A stretch of DNA of 64,000 nucleotides from Motacilla alba alba (GCF_015832195.1 NC_052018.1:4081856-4145855), one strand, 5' to 3'. Positions 35,319-47,395 are shown, counted from the stretch's first letter. The notes: generated from the sequence alone by a model not told the origin. Translations and numbers: made by a program.

Positions 35319-35994
35319 GGCTGATGCTTCTCCCAGGACTTCACTGGGTTGCAGAGTGGACACACCAAAGGTCCTGGACATTACAGCACACAGCAAAGTT
35401 CTAAATTGCAGAGGGACTATCACAAGTGGCCTGCTCCAAACAATGGATCTCCAAGGTGCTTTTGGATTTCTTCGGAGCAACTGGGGACGTGCTGGCCTGT
35501 TGGGCAATTTCCATCACCTTATTCTCTACGAATCCTCTGTGAATTCTCTATGGATTCTCTTAAGGGACATGCGGGACAAGTAATGCCTGATTCTTGCACT
35601 AGTAGCCAAATCAGAATTCAAAGACTTGTGGAAAACAAGCAGAATATTAACCCTTGGAAGCTGTGCTCCCTCACGCATTTTGCATCCAACGCTTCTGTCT
35701 TGAGGAGAAATACATGTTTCTGCTGAGATAGAGCCAAAGGTGGAACAAGAAAGATTTTCAAATGCAGTTACCAGATGAAATGTGTTGCTGCTGCTTTTAT
35801 TCTCACACTTCTGCCTCTCCTCCAAGAGACAAAGCAGAGTTTGTCTGTCAGATGATGCTCATGTCAACACTCAACACAAAGTAAATAGTCAAACAAGAAT
35901 TGGGAACTGACCTGGGTTCTGGAGTTGAGGGAAATTCATGTGCCTGGAGATGCCCAGGACTTGGTGAAGGAGGCTCCTGCCTATCACTACAGTC

Positions 35995-36062
35995 AATAGA
36001 ACCATAGAATGGTTTGGGATGAAGGGACCCCTTATGGCTACTTTAGTTCCAATCCACTTTAA
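35995..36062 (-). mobile_element. short CR1 fragment in copy 9 intron 1
   Basis: Starts with AGAACCATAGAATGGTTTGG, the reverse of the CR1 terminal region. A similar ACAGAACCATAG motif follows near 36085. Confidence 0.6.
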
Positions 36063-36571
36063 AATGAGCAGGTTCAGCTACATCACAGAACCATAGTGTG
36101 GCTGTAGACTAAAAATTCTTCCATGTCAATAGAAGCTGGAAAGAATCGAAAATTTCTGTACTGCTGCTTGAGTAGCATCTCAGTACTTTATCCAGCAGAG
36201 TCTCAAGGTACCCCAGAAAAAGAAGCCTCAAGGACCTCCCTCCAGCCCCAAGACACATTTCCACTCCCAGATGAAGGCAGGAACACCAGGTTTACTTCCA
36301 GAATATTCTGGAATGATAATCACTTGACCCATAGAGAAAATTTGTGCTCTTTCTTAAAAAGCTCAAATGACATCCAATGTCTACATGGACACTTGAAACA
36401 CTTAGAAAAAAACAGAGGGTCAGGAGGAGAGAGGTGTAATGGGCAGTTGTCCTCAAGAGATCCCACAGCCACCTACCTGATGAGGATCTTGGCGCTCAAG
36501 CTGTAACAGGAATGGCTGTGTCCAGATGCCCTTGGGGCCAGGCAATGCTGCAGGGCCCCAAAGACGCTGGG

Positions 36572-36765
36572 TTTATAGCAGTGCTGGTGGGTGGGACAGG
36601 CCCCAGTTGCTGCTGGCACAAGTGGCCTGGGCCAACCTGGGAGTGCCCCATGGCTGTGGGGGTACTGGGGCTGGCCCTGGTCCCTCCCTGCTGCAGGGCC
36701 AGAGGCTGAGGTGCCTCCTGGGGCTGTTGCAATCAATGTCACCGTTGTCCCCATGCAACACCTCT
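36572..36765 (-). promoter_or_regulatory. promoter of copy 9
   Basis: TATA box at 36577-36572; C-EBP-like element at 36736-36726. The first exon diverges from other copies after about 36515 and ends CAG before GTAGGT at 36477/36476. The link to copy 9, 1.1 kb downstream, is inferred from orientation and from there being no other gene between. Confidence 0.65.
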
Positions 36766-37164
36766 TGTGACACCCGTGGCACAGCAGCAACGGGCTGTGG
36801 GGCCAGCAGGGAAATCCATGGGATGGGCACAGGAACTGGTGGGTGCAGACACCAGGGCATCAGAGACTGGCAGGACCAGCACAGGGATCCCAGTTCCCCA
36901 GGGGGAGCATCTGCAGGGCAGCCCCACCACAGGCACCACACCCAGGCTGGCCCAGCAGGCACTGCCAGGCTCAGCGTCCCCAAAGCAGGGCCAGGCAGGA
37001 GCATCCCCAGGGCCACACGCGCTGCTCAGCCCCAGCACCATGCCCAGGGCCTTCTGCTGCCACCAAGGCAGTGGCAGCCCAGGGACAGCAGGCACAGCAG
37101 CCCTCCAGCAGCAGCAGCAGGACACACACACACGGCCCAGCGCTGCAATGCCAAAGTGCTCGTC

Positions 37165-37170
37165 TTTATT
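37165..37170 (-). terminator. poly(A) signal, copy 10
   Basis: AATAAA on the minus strand. Confidence 0.8.
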
Positions 37171-37406
37171 CAAGCCGGGAAAAGCAGCCCCTGGTGGAAA
37201 AAACACCGGGGCTGGCACCACAGGGCTGCAGCCCAGCAGCACCCAGCAGGAGCAGCTGCCACTGCTGCTGTCAGCCCAGCTGGGCACCGCACAGCCAGGG
37301 AGGGCAGGGGACATCAGCAGATAGGGGCATCAGGAGGTGGGGACATCAGCAGATGGGTCCAGCAGCCAGAAGTGAGGGCCATGTCCTGCTTGGGAATTTC
37401 AGGGTC

Positions 37407-38457
37407 TCATCCCCAGAGACTGTAGGAAGAAAGGAAACAAGCACATCACCTGGTGTAACTTTCCCTGCCACTCTCTTCCCTGCCCTGCAATGCCCAGGCT
37501 GTGCTGCAGCAGAGTCAGTCTCAGGGGATGTGAGGTGCAGTCCTTAGTGCAGACAGCTTGGAGCTGGGCTATCTCAGTGCTGGCAGTCCTGGCTCCAGGT
37601 CTGTGCGGATCCAGCCATCCTGGATCATGTTGTCAGTGCTGCCCAAGGACAGGGAATGTTTCCCTCTTTGGTGGCTCTGGCAACTCCTCTGCAGAGCCTG
37701 AAAGGGGCCCTGGGGACTGGAGGAGACTGGGGAGGCCCTGGCTGACCTGAGGCTGTTGCAGCCCCTCTCAGGGTAGCTCCAAGCATGTTCCGTTCCCTCA
37801 CCTCAGCTCTATCTTCAATCCTCAAGGGCACTGAGCCTTTAGCTACTCAGGGGCCCTTAAACATCTTCTGCCATGACAGAAACTATTGTAGTTCCAAAAC
37901 TTACTTTTTGCAGCAAAAGAAGTACTTGGAACAGCTTCCTTTGATGACAAAGGGGAACTTGCACTTCAAAAATCCACAGTACCCATTTTCTCGCTGACAT
38001 TGTTCCTTGTTTGTTGGCTCCAAGGAGGACCCTGCTCAGTGAAAAAGTTCAAAGATAATGTGGCATAAATATCAAAAATATGTCTGGTTCCAGAGCAGCT
38101 GCTGCTGGCTCTGAGTCCCAGTCTTGTATGGGAGCTGAGCAACAAACCCAACATCTTAAATTCTCCAGTCAAAAGTTCATGTTTTCTACAGCAATGTTTG
38201 CATGTGGGGGAAGTCAGAGGCAAAGAACAGCAGGAGCTACAGGAGTTGCTGTGCTGGATCCTCAGCTGCCCAGACCTTCCTCACAGCAAATCCCTCCCAA
38301 ATATTATGAATACCTGAGAATTGTGGTCACTTAGCAGGACCTGACAAACCCCTCTGGTGGGGGTTCCCAGCTCAGTCATGTCCCCTCTGTCCCTCTCACC
38401 TGCAGCACTGTGGACCAGCAGGAGGAGCAAGGGGAAGAGCAGGTAGAGGATCCGCAT
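37407..38457 (-). CDS. AvBD1: AvBD1-like beta-defensin, copy 10
   Basis: Predicted 65-aa precursor, exons 38457-38400, 38031-37905 and 37419-37407 in transcript order. The signal peptide is MRILYLLFPLLLLLVHSAA. The mature exon is 127 bp, 18 bp longer than in the other copies, so the first Cys is at residue 31 after a segment beginning GSSLEPTNKEQ. The core is QRENGYC, GFLKC, then KGSCSKYFFCC with tail NLWG. The GSS start and the FLKC motif match my memory of chicken AvBD1. The exon 3 acceptor (GAGCAG, 38037-38032) has a good T-rich tract and is the only nearby site that keeps the frame. The 5'UTR exon ends at 38814. The promoter has no TATA box. It differs from copies 11 and 12 at two adjacent core residues (KY against RF). 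Confidence 0.85.
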
Positions 38458-38930
38458 GGCTGATGCCTGTCCTGGGTCTCCTTGGGGCTGCAGAGGGAAC
38501 ACACCAGGAACCAAAGCAGGGTCAAGGATTTAGGGGACTCTTTGTGCCTGGAGAGGCCAAGCGAAATGAACTCTTATCCAAAGCTGTCCATTGACCAAGT
38601 CAGCCCAAAGGTGGGTACCCAAACACCCTGCACAATCCCCTGAAGTCAGCAAAGTGTTCCCAGCTCTGCTTGCAAGTATCCATCCTCAACTCCAGATCAT
38701 TCCCAGGATCCTCACTAGGCCCACTCCCCATCCCTGTGCAGCACTGACCCAGGAAGGAACAGGAGGGCAGGGAAGAGTCTTGTTGGTCTGGAAGTGACTC
38801 CCCAGCAACCTACCTGAGAAAGGTGTTGGTTCAGAGCACACCAAGGCAGAAATGGTCTGCAACAAACCAAGCTGGAATCACTTGGGTGAAGAGTCCAGCG
38901 CAGGGAGTGTCCCTGGGCCCCAAAGACGCC

Positions 38931-39120
38931 GGTTTTGCTTTGTTTCCAGGGGTGGGATGGGCCCCAGTTGCTGCTGACACAAATGGCCTGGGCCAACCCG
39001 GGAGTGCCCCATGGCTGTGGGGATGCTGGGGCTGGCCCTGGTCCCTCCCTGCTGCAGGGCCAGAGGCTGAGGTGCCTCCTGGGGCTGTTGCAATCAATGT
39101 CACCGTTGTCCCCATGCAAC
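38931..39120 (-). promoter_or_regulatory. TATA-less promoter of AvBD1-like copy 10
   Basis: The conserved upstream block including the C-EBP-like element (39097-39087) is present. The segment aligned with the TATA box (about 38931-38950) reads TTTTGCTTTG on the plus strand and has no TATA motif. The first-exon donor is at 38813. Confidence 0.65.
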
Positions 39121-39254
39121 ACCTCTTGTGACACCCGTGGCACAGCGGCAACGGGCTGTGGGGCCAGCAGGGATATCCTTGGGATGGGCACAGGAACTGG
39201 TGGGTGCAGGCACCAGCACCAGTGCAGTCCTGGGGGAGCAGAATACTTCTTTCA

Positions 39255-39400
39255 CAGAATCACCTCTGCAATGGTTTGGGTTGGAAGGGATCTGAAAGAT
39301 CATCTCCTTTGACCCCACACCATGGGCAAGGACATTTTCCACTATCCCAGGATGCTCCAAGCCCCGTCCAACCTGGCCTTGCACACTTCCAGGGATCCAG
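39255..39400 (-). mobile_element. CR1 3' fragment upstream of copy 10
   Basis: Reverse CR1 tail: AGAATCACCTCTGCAATGG, then CACCATGGGCAAGGAC and GATGCTCCAAGCCCCGTCC. Same relation to the gene as in the plus-strand units. Confidence 0.7.
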
Positions 39401-40860
39401 GTGCAGCCACAGTCTCTCTGGGCACTATGTGACAGGGCCTCACCACCGTCACAGGGAAGGATTCCTTCCTAATATATCTGAGTTAAACTCTGTCAATGTG
39501 AAAACATTTCATTCTGTCCTATCCTCTGTCTTTGCTTCTCTGATTGAAAAACCACCTGGTATAGGATATTCAAATAGTCACAGAATATGGAAAACAATTA
39601 TGGAAACTTCAAGAACATCTTATTAGACAACAGCTCCGTGCACCTGACAAGTAAGGGGGATAAGCAGTGCTCATTCTAGTGATGCTTCTGATAAACTGAG
39701 AGGATCACCAGGATAGATGACAAATTCCGTAAAGCAGGTGATCCAACAAAATCATGCCTCCTTCTTCTGCCAACCAAGGTGAAGAAATACAAGCTGGATG
39801 CAGCCATCACTTGTCAATGCAGTGTGCTCAATGCCAGCCATGCCACTGGGAGAAGTGACAGTCCTTGCCAGGCAGGAGGGCCTGTGCCATGTGCCCAAGT
39901 TGGCAGCTCCTTCTCCAGGTGTTTGGCAGAGCAATCTGGTCCCCCAAACTACAAGCATTTTCTCATGCACAACCCTGAGATGTGAAGTCACAGTGACAAG
40001 GTGACAATCATAAAAATTGTGGGAGAGGGATTCTGGACTCTCAGCAGAAGCAGAGGCACCACCTCTGCTGATGGGGCACCCCCACATTACTGATGGTGGC
40101 TTCACTGGAAGGGTTTCTTGAAGGGACTCAGAAAAGGTTCCATTCTGTGCCAGAGCAGCAGATTGGTGCTGGTTTCCAGTGAGCAGGGTCTGTGTCTGTG
40201 TCCTTGGACGTGTCCCTTTGTCCCTGCATGTGTCCCACAAACAACAGCACGGCAGAGTCCTTACACAAGGCTGGATGACACAAGGCCCTGGATTGGGAAG
40301 CCTTGTCTGAGGTGTCAGAAGAGGAAACCAAAGCCTCCTTTTCTGTGGTGCAGGGGGAGAAACAGGAAAAGGAATTTTTTTGCTGCCTGTGACTCCAGCC
40401 TGGCCTCTGTGGTCTTCCCCTTCCAATGCTGCAGACAGCAGCAGACATGATAATAATGAATTGAATGTATAGAAAGATGGAGGACTCAAGTGATGCTGAC
40501 GTGAAGCGCTGCTGTGGATACTGAGTATTTCATGTAGAAAAAATGCAAATGAAAGAAGGCACGGCAAATCTTTTGGTTCAGGTATTTATTTTATCCCCAT
40601 CAAGCTCATGAGTCCCATGTGAGTTCTCCTTGTAGCTCTGTCAGGCTCCCTGAGGGTCTTCACTGCCATCTCTTTAAGGAATGGCTCCTGCTGCAGGTTT
40701 TGCAGCTGGGCCTGGACCTGGGACCTTATAACAAGGCTGTGGATATTTTTGGGTAGAGACTTTGCCACTATGCCCACAATTCCCCGTCTATGTCTTCTGG
40801 CATGGGAGTAGGGTATGGAGAAACGAATGTAATCTGGGCCTGTAAACACCACAACAGTGT
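39400..40860. other. spacer between copies 10 and 11
   Basis: Unit flank in reverse orientation, repeated without visible change at 43390-44850 and with differences at 47400-48880. No gene seen. Confidence 0.7.
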
Positions 40861-41138
40861 TCCTGTTCCCCCAGAGGGAGCATCTGCAGGGCAGCCCCAC
40901 CACAGGCACCCCACCCAGGCTGGCCCAGCAGGTGCTGCCAGGCTCAGCGTCACCAAAGCAGGGCCAGGCAGGAGCATCCCCAGGGCCACACGTGCTGCTC
41001 AGCCCCAGCACCATGCCCAGGGCCTTCTGCTGCCACCAAGGCAGTGGCAGCCCCAGGGGCAGCAGGCACAGCAGCCCTCCAGCAGCAGCAGCCGGACAAA
41101 CACACACGGCCCAGCCCTGCAATGCCAAAGTGCTCGTC

Positions 41139-41144
41139 TTTATT
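41139..41144 (-). terminator. poly(A) signal, copy 11
   Basis: AATAAA on the minus strand. Confidence 0.8.
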
Positions 41145-41395
41145 CAAGCCGGGAAAAGCAGCCCCTGGCCCAAAGACACCGGGGCTGGCACCACAGGGCT
41201 GCAGCCCAGCAGCACCCAGCAGGAGCAGCTGCCACTGCTGCTGTCAGCCCAGCTGGGCACCGCACAGCCAGGGAGGGCAGGGGACATCAGGAGGGGGGGA
41301 CATCAGCAGATAGGGGCATCCGGAGGTGGGGATATCAGCAGGTGGGTCCAGCAGCCAGAAGTGAGGGCCATGTCCTGCTTGGGAATTTCAGAGTC

Positions 41396-42447
41396 TCATC
41401 CCCAGAGACTGTAGGAAGAAAGAAAACAAGCTCATCACCTGGTGTAACTTTCCCTGCCACTCTCTCCCCTGCCCTGCAGTGCCCAGGCTGTGCTGCAGCA
41501 GAGTCAATCTCAGGGGAGGTGAGGTGCAGTCCTTAGTGCAGACAGGTTGGAGCTGGGCTATCTCAGTGCTGGCAGCCCTGGCTCCAGGTCTGTGCGGATG
41601 CAGCCAGATCTGGATCATGTCGTCAGTGCTGCCCAAGGACAGGGAATGTTTCCCTCTTTGGTGGCTCTGGCAACTCCTCTGCAGAACCTGAAAGGGGCCA
41701 TGGGGACTGGAGGAGAGTGGGGAGGCCCTGGCAGACCTGAGGCTGTTGCAGCCCCTCTCAGGGCAGCTCCAAGCATGTTTCGTTCCCTCACCTCCTCTCT
41801 ACCTTCAATCCTCAAGGGTGCTGATCCTTTAGCTACTCAGGGGCCCTTAAACATCTTCTGCCATGACAGAAACTATTGTAGTTCCAAAACTTACTTTTTG
41901 CAGCAAAAGAAGAACCTGGAACAGCTTCCTTTGATGACAAAGGGGAACTTGCACTTCAAAAATCCACAGTACCCATTTTCTCGCTGACATTGTTCCTTGT
42001 TTGTTGGCTCCAAGGAGGACCCTGCTCAGTGAAAAAGTTCAAAGATAATGTGGCATAAATATCAAAAATATGTCTGGTTCCAGAGCAGCTGCTGCTGGCT
42101 CTGAGTCCCAGTCTTGTATGGGAGCTGAGCAACAAACCCAACATCTTAAATTCTCCAGTCAAAAGTTCATGTTTTCTACAGCAATGTGTGCATGTGGGGA
42201 AAGTCAGAGGCAAAGAGCAGCAGGAGCTACAGGAATTGTTGTGCTGGATCCTCAGCTGCCCAGACCTTCCTCACAGCAAATCCCTCCCAAATATTATGAA
42301 TACCTAAGAATTGTGGTCACTTAGCAGGACCTGACAAACCCCTCTGGTGGGGGTTCCCAGCTCAGCCATGTCCCCTCTGTCCCTCTCACCTGCAGCACTG
42401 TGGACCAGCAGGAGGAGCAAGGGGAAGAGCAGGTAGAGGATCCGCAT
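41396..42447 (-). CDS. AvBD1: AvBD1-like beta-defensin, copy 11
   Basis: Predicted 65-aa precursor, exons 42447-42390, 42021-41895 and 41408-41396 in transcript order, with a 5'UTR exon ending at 42804. Same architecture as copy 10; the segment before the paired cysteines reads CSRFFFCC. It lies one repeat period (3,990 bp) from copy 10 and one from copy 12. The predicted protein and every stretch compared by eye are identical to copy 12. All splice sites are canonical. It is either a very young duplicate, a gene-conversion product or an assembly duplicate. Confidence 0.83.
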
Positions 42448-42920
42448 GGCTGATGCCTGTCCTGGGTCTTCTTGGGGCTGCAGAGGGAACACACCAGGAA
42501 CCAAAGCAGGGTCAAGGATTTAGGGGACTCTTTGTGCCTGGAGAGGCCAAGCGAAATGAACTCTTATCCAAAGCTGTCCATTGACCAAGTCAGCCCAAAG
42601 GTGGGTACCCAAACACCCTGCACAATCCCCTGAAGTCAGCAAAGTGTTCCCAGCTCTGCTTGCAAGTATCCATCCTCAACTCCAGATCATTCCCAGGATC
42701 CTCACTAGGCCCACTCCCCATCCCTGTGCAGCACTGACCCAGGAAGGAACAGGAGGGCAGGGAAGAGTCTTGTTGGTCTGGAAGTGACTCCCCAGCAACC
42801 TACCTGAGAAAGGTGTTGGTTCAGAGCACACCAAGGCAGAAATGGTCTGCAACAAACCAAGCTGGAATCACTTGGGTGAAGAGTCCAGCGCAGGGAGTGT
42901 CCCTGGGCCCCAAAGACGCC

Positions 42921-43110
42921 GGTTTTGCTTTGTTTCCAGGGGTGGGATGGGCCCCAGTTGCTGCTGACACAAATGGCCTGGGCCAACCCGGGAGTGCCCC
43001 ATGGCTGTGGGGCTGCTGGGGCTGGCCCTGGTCCCTCCCTGCTGCAGGGCCAGAGGCTGAGGTGCCTCCTGGGGCTGTTGCAATCAATGTCACCGTTGTC
43101 CCCATGCAAC
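42921..43110 (-). promoter_or_regulatory. TATA-less promoter of AvBD1-like copy 11
   Basis: C-EBP-like element at 43087-43077; no TATA at 42921-42940. Differs from the copy 10 promoter by one visible base (C at 43012 against A at 39022). The first-exon donor is at 42803. Confidence 0.65.
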
Positions 43111-43244
43111 ACCTCTTGTGACACCCGTGGCACAGCGGCAACGGGCTGTGGGGCCAGCAGGGATATCCTTGGGATGGGCACAGGAACTGGTGGGTGCAGG
43201 CACCAGCACCAGTGCAGTCCTGGGGGAGCAGAATACTTCTTTCA

Positions 43245-43390
43245 CAGAATCACCTCTGCAATGGTTTGGGTTGGAAGGGATCTGAAAGATCATCTCCTTT
43301 GACCCCACACCATGGGCAAGGACATTTTCCACTATCCCAGGATGCTCCAAGCCCCGTCCAACCTGGCCTTGCACACTTCCAGGGATCCAG
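43245..43390 (-). mobile_element. CR1 3' fragment upstream of copy 11
   Basis: Repeat-unit copy of the fragment at 39255. Confidence 0.7.
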
Positions 43391-45128
43391 GTGCAGCCAC
43401 AGTCTCTCTGGGCACTATGTGACAGGGCCTCACCACCGTCACAGGGAAGGATTCCTTCCTAATATATCTGAGTTAAACTCTGTCAATGTGAAAACATTTC
43501 ATTCTGTCCTATCCTCTGTCTTTGCTTCTCTGATTGAAAAACCACCTGGTATAGGATATTCAAATAGTCACAGAATATGGAAAACAATTATGGAAACTTC
43601 AAGAACATCTTATTAGACAACAGCTCCGTGCACCTGACAAGTAAGGGGGATAAGCAGTGCTCATTCTAGTGATGCTTCTGATAAACTGAGAGGATCACCA
43701 GGATAGATGACAAATTCCGTAAAGCAGGTGATCCAACAAAATCATGCCTCCTTCTTCTGCCAACCAAGGTGAAGAAATACAAGCTGGATGCAGCCATCAC
43801 TTGTCAATGCAGTGTGCTCAATGCCAGCCATGCCACTGGGAGAAGTGACAGTCCTTGCCAGGCAGGAGGGCCTGTGCCATGTGCCCAAGTTGGCAGCTCC
43901 TTCTCCAGGTGTTTGGCAGAGCAATCTGGTCCCCCAAACTACAAGCATTTTCTCATGCACAACCCTGAGATGTGAAGTCACAGTGACAAGGTGACAATCA
44001 TAAAAATTGTGGGAGAGGGATTCTGGACTCTCAGCAGAAGCAGAGGCACCACCTCTGCTGATGGGGCACCCCCACATTACTGATGGTGGCTTCACTGGAA
44101 GGGTTTCTTGAAGGGACTCAGAAAAGGTTCCATTCTGTGCCAGAGCAGCAGATTGGTGCTGGTTTCCAGTGAGCAGGGTCTGTGTCTGTGTCCTTGGACG
44201 TGTCCCTTTGTCCCTGCATGTGTCCCACAAACAACAGCACGGCAGAGTCCTTACACAAGGCTGGATGACACAAGGCCCTGGATTGGGAAGCCTTGTCTGA
44301 GGTGTCAGAAGAGGAAACCAAAGCCTCCTTTTCTGTGGTGCAGGGGGAGAAACAGGAAAAGGAATTTTTTTGCTGCCTGTGACTCCAGCCTGGCCTCTGT
44401 GGTCTTCCCCTTCCAATGCTGCAGACAGCAGCAGACATGATAATAATGAATTGAATGTATAGAAAGATGGAGGACTCAAGTGATGCTGACGTGAAGCGCT
44501 GCTGTGGATACTGAGTATTTCATGTAGAAAAAATGCAAATGAAAGAAGGCACGGCAAATCTTTTGGTTCAGGTATTTATTTTATCCCCATCAAGCTCATG
44601 AGTCCCATGTGAGTTCTCCTTGTAGCTCTGTCAGGCTCCCTGAGGGTCTTCACTGCCATCTCTTTAAGGAATGGCTCCTGCTGCAGGTTTTGCAGCTGGG
44701 CCTGGACCTGGGACCTTATAACAAGGCTGTGGATATTTTTGGGTAGAGACTTTGCCACTATGCCCACAATTCCCCGTCTATGTCTTCTGGCATGGGAGTA
44801 GGGTATGGAGAAACGAATGTAATCTGGGCCTGTAAACACCACAACAGTGTTCCTGTTCCCCCAGAGGGAGCATCTGCAGGGCAGCCCCACCACAGGCACC
44901 CCACCCAGGCTGGCCCAGCAGGTGCTGCCAGGCTCAGCGTCACCAAAGCAGGGCCAGGCAGGAGCATCCCCAGGGCCACACGTGCTGCTCAGCCCCAGCA
45001 CCATGCCCAGGGCCTTCTGCTGCCACCAAGGCAGTGGCAGCCCCAGGGGCAGCAGGCACAGCAGCCCTCCAGCAGCAGCAGCCGGACAAACACACACGGC
45101 CCAGCCCTGCAATGCCAAAGTGCTCGTC

Positions 45129-45134
45129 TTTATT
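45129..45134 (-). terminator. poly(A) signal, copy 12
   Basis: AATAAA on the minus strand, exactly 3,990 bp from that of copy 11. Confidence 0.8.
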
Positions 45135-45385
45135 CAAGCCGGGAAAAGCAGCCCCTGGCCCAAAGACACCGGGGCTGGCACCACAGGGCTGCAGCCCAGC
45201 AGCACCCAGCAGGAGCAGCTGCCACTGCTGCTGTCAGCCCAGCTGGGCACCGCACAGCCAGGGAGGGCAGGGGACATCAGGAGGGGGGGACATCAGCAGA
45301 TAGGGGCATCCGGAGGTGGGGATATCAGCAGGTGGGTCCAGCAGCCAGAAGTGAGGGCCATGTCCTGCTTGGGAATTTCAGAGTC

Positions 45386-46437
45386 TCATCCCCAGAGACT
45401 GTAGGAAGAAAGAAAACAAGCTCATCACCTGGTGTAACTTTCCCTGCCACTCTCTCCCCTGCCCTGCAGTGCCCAGGCTGTGCTGCAGCAGAGTCAATCT
45501 CAGGGGAGGTGAGGTGCAGTCCTTAGTGCAGACAGGTTGGAGCTGGGCTATCTCAGTGCTGGCAGCCCTGGCTCCAGGTCTGTGCGGATGCAGCCAGATC
45601 TGGATCATGTCGTCAGTGCTGCCCAAGGACAGGGAATGTTTCCCTCTTTGGTGGCTCTGGCAACTCCTCTGCAGAACCTGAAAGGGGCCATGGGGACTGG
45701 AGGAGAGTGGGGAGGCCCTGGCAGACCTGAGGCTGTTGCAGCCCCTCTCAGGGCAGCTCCAAGCATGTTTCGTTCCCTCACCTCCTCTCTACCTTCAATC
45801 CTCAAGGGTGCTGATCCTTTAGCTACTCAGGGGCCCTTAAACATCTTCTGCCATGACAGAAACTATTGTAGTTCCAAAACTTACTTTTTGCAGCAAAAGA
45901 AGAACCTGGAACAGCTTCCTTTGATGACAAAGGGGAACTTGCACTTCAAAAATCCACAGTACCCATTTTCTCGCTGACATTGTTCCTTGTTTGTTGGCTC
46001 CAAGGAGGACCCTGCTCAGTGAAAAAGTTCAAAGATAATGTGGCATAAATATCAAAAATATGTCTGGTTCCAGAGCAGCTGCTGCTGGCTCTGAGTCCCA
46101 GTCTTGTATGGGAGCTGAGCAACAAACCCAACATCTTAAATTCTCCAGTCAAAAGTTCATGTTTTCTACAGCAATGTGTGCATGTGGGGAAAGTCAGAGG
46201 CAAAGAGCAGCAGGAGCTACAGGAATTGTTGTGCTGGATCCTCAGCTGCCCAGACCTTCCTCACAGCAAATCCCTCCCAAATATTATGAATACCTAAGAA
46301 TTGTGGTCACTTAGCAGGACCTGACAAACCCCTCTGGTGGGGGTTCCCAGCTCAGCCATGTCCCCTCTGTCCCTCTCACCTGCAGCACTGTGGACCAGCA
46401 GGAGGAGCAAGGGGAAGAGCAGGTAGAGGATCCGCAT
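45386..46437 (-). CDS. AvBD1: AvBD1-like beta-defensin, copy 12
   Basis: Predicted 65-aa precursor, exons 46437-46380, 46011-45885 and 45398-45386 in transcript order, with a 5'UTR exon ending at 46794. Coding sequence appears identical to copy 11. Its promoter matches the other two AvBD1-like units as far as about 47126, where sequence identity with the 3,990-bp unit ends. This makes it the upstream end of the tandem repeat and the member with the most distinct 5' flank. Confidence 0.82.
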
Positions 46438-46910
46438 GGCTGATGCCTGTCCTGGGTCTTCTTGGGGCTGCAGAGGGAACACACCAGGAACCAAAGCAGG
46501 GTCAAGGATTTAGGGGACTCTTTGTGCCTGGAGAGGCCAAGCGAAATGAACTCTTATCCAAAGCTGTCCATTGACCAAGTCAGCCCAAAGGTGGGTACCC
46601 AAACACCCTGCACAATCCCCTGAAGTCAGCAAAGTGTTCCCAGCTCTGCTTGCAAGTATCCATCCTCAACTCCAGATCATTCCCAGGATCCTCACTAGGC
46701 CCACTCCCCATCCCTGTGCAGCACTGACCCAGGAAGGAACAGGAGGGCAGGGAAGAGTCTTGTTGGTCTGGAAGTGACTCCCCAGCAACCTACCTGAGAA
46801 AGGTGTTGGTTCAGAGCACACCAAGGCAGAAATGGTCTGCAACAAACCAAGCTGGAATCACTTGGGTGAAGAGTCCAGCGCAGGGAGTGTCCCTGGGCCC
46901 CAAAGACGCC

Positions 46911-47100
46911 GGTTTTGCTTTGTTTCCAGGGGTGGGATGGGCCCCAGTTGCTGCTGACACAAATGGCCTGGGCCAACCCGGGAGTGCCCCATGGCTGTGG
47001 GGCTGCTGGGGCTGGCCCTGGTCCCTCCCTGCTGCAGGGCCAGAGGCTGAGGTGCCTCCTGGGGCTGTTGCAATCAATGTCACCGTTGTCCCCATGCAAC
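46911..47100 (-). promoter_or_regulatory. TATA-less promoter of AvBD1-like copy 12
   Basis: C-EBP-like element at 47077-47067; no TATA at 46911-46930. Matches copy 11 to about 47126. The first-exon donor is at 46793. Confidence 0.65.
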
Positions 47101-47234
47101 ACCTCTTGTGACACCCGTGGCACAGCAGCAACGGGCTGTGGGGCCAGCAGGGAAATCCTTGGGATGGGCACAGGAACTGGTGGGTGCAGGCACAGCAACC
47201 AGTGCAGTCCTGGGGAGCAGAATTGTTCTTGCAT

Positions 47235-47395
47235 AGGCTCACAGGATCACCTCTGCAATGGTTTGGGTTGGAAGGGTCCTTAATCATCATCGATCATCTC
47301 ATTTGACCCCACACCATGGGCAAGGACCTTTTCCACTATCCCAGGATGCTCCAAGCCCCGTCCAACCTGGCCTTGCACACTTCCAGGGATCCAGG
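47235..47395 (-). mobile_element. CR1 3' fragment upstream of copy 12
   Basis: Same element as at 39255 and 43245 but with several differences (for example an extra ATCATCGATC stretch). It lies outside the perfect repeat. Confidence 0.7.

Larger units (their letters stand above)
38480..47126. repeat. 3,990-bp tandem repeat with AvBD1-like genes
   Basis: Positions p and p+3990 match from about 38480 to 47126, that is two full periods plus some 670 bp. Only one difference was noticed by eye (A at 39022, C at 43012). On the low-coordinate side the match continues through copy 10 against copy 11, but with rising divergence below 38480 and a 1-bp indel. At the high end identity stops at 47127, and the following flank differs at several per cent. 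Confidence 0.85.

Noticed and set aside
36526..37425. 299-codon plus-strand open frame
   Set aside because: It joins the antisense of the copy 9 promoter to the antisense of the copy 10 3' block; there is no start context, signal or domain.
39752..40567. 271-codon minus-strand open frame, repeated at 43742-44557
   Set aside because: It lies in unit flank that contains no exon. In the equivalent spacer at 47746-48570 the frame is broken into pieces, so it is not maintained.
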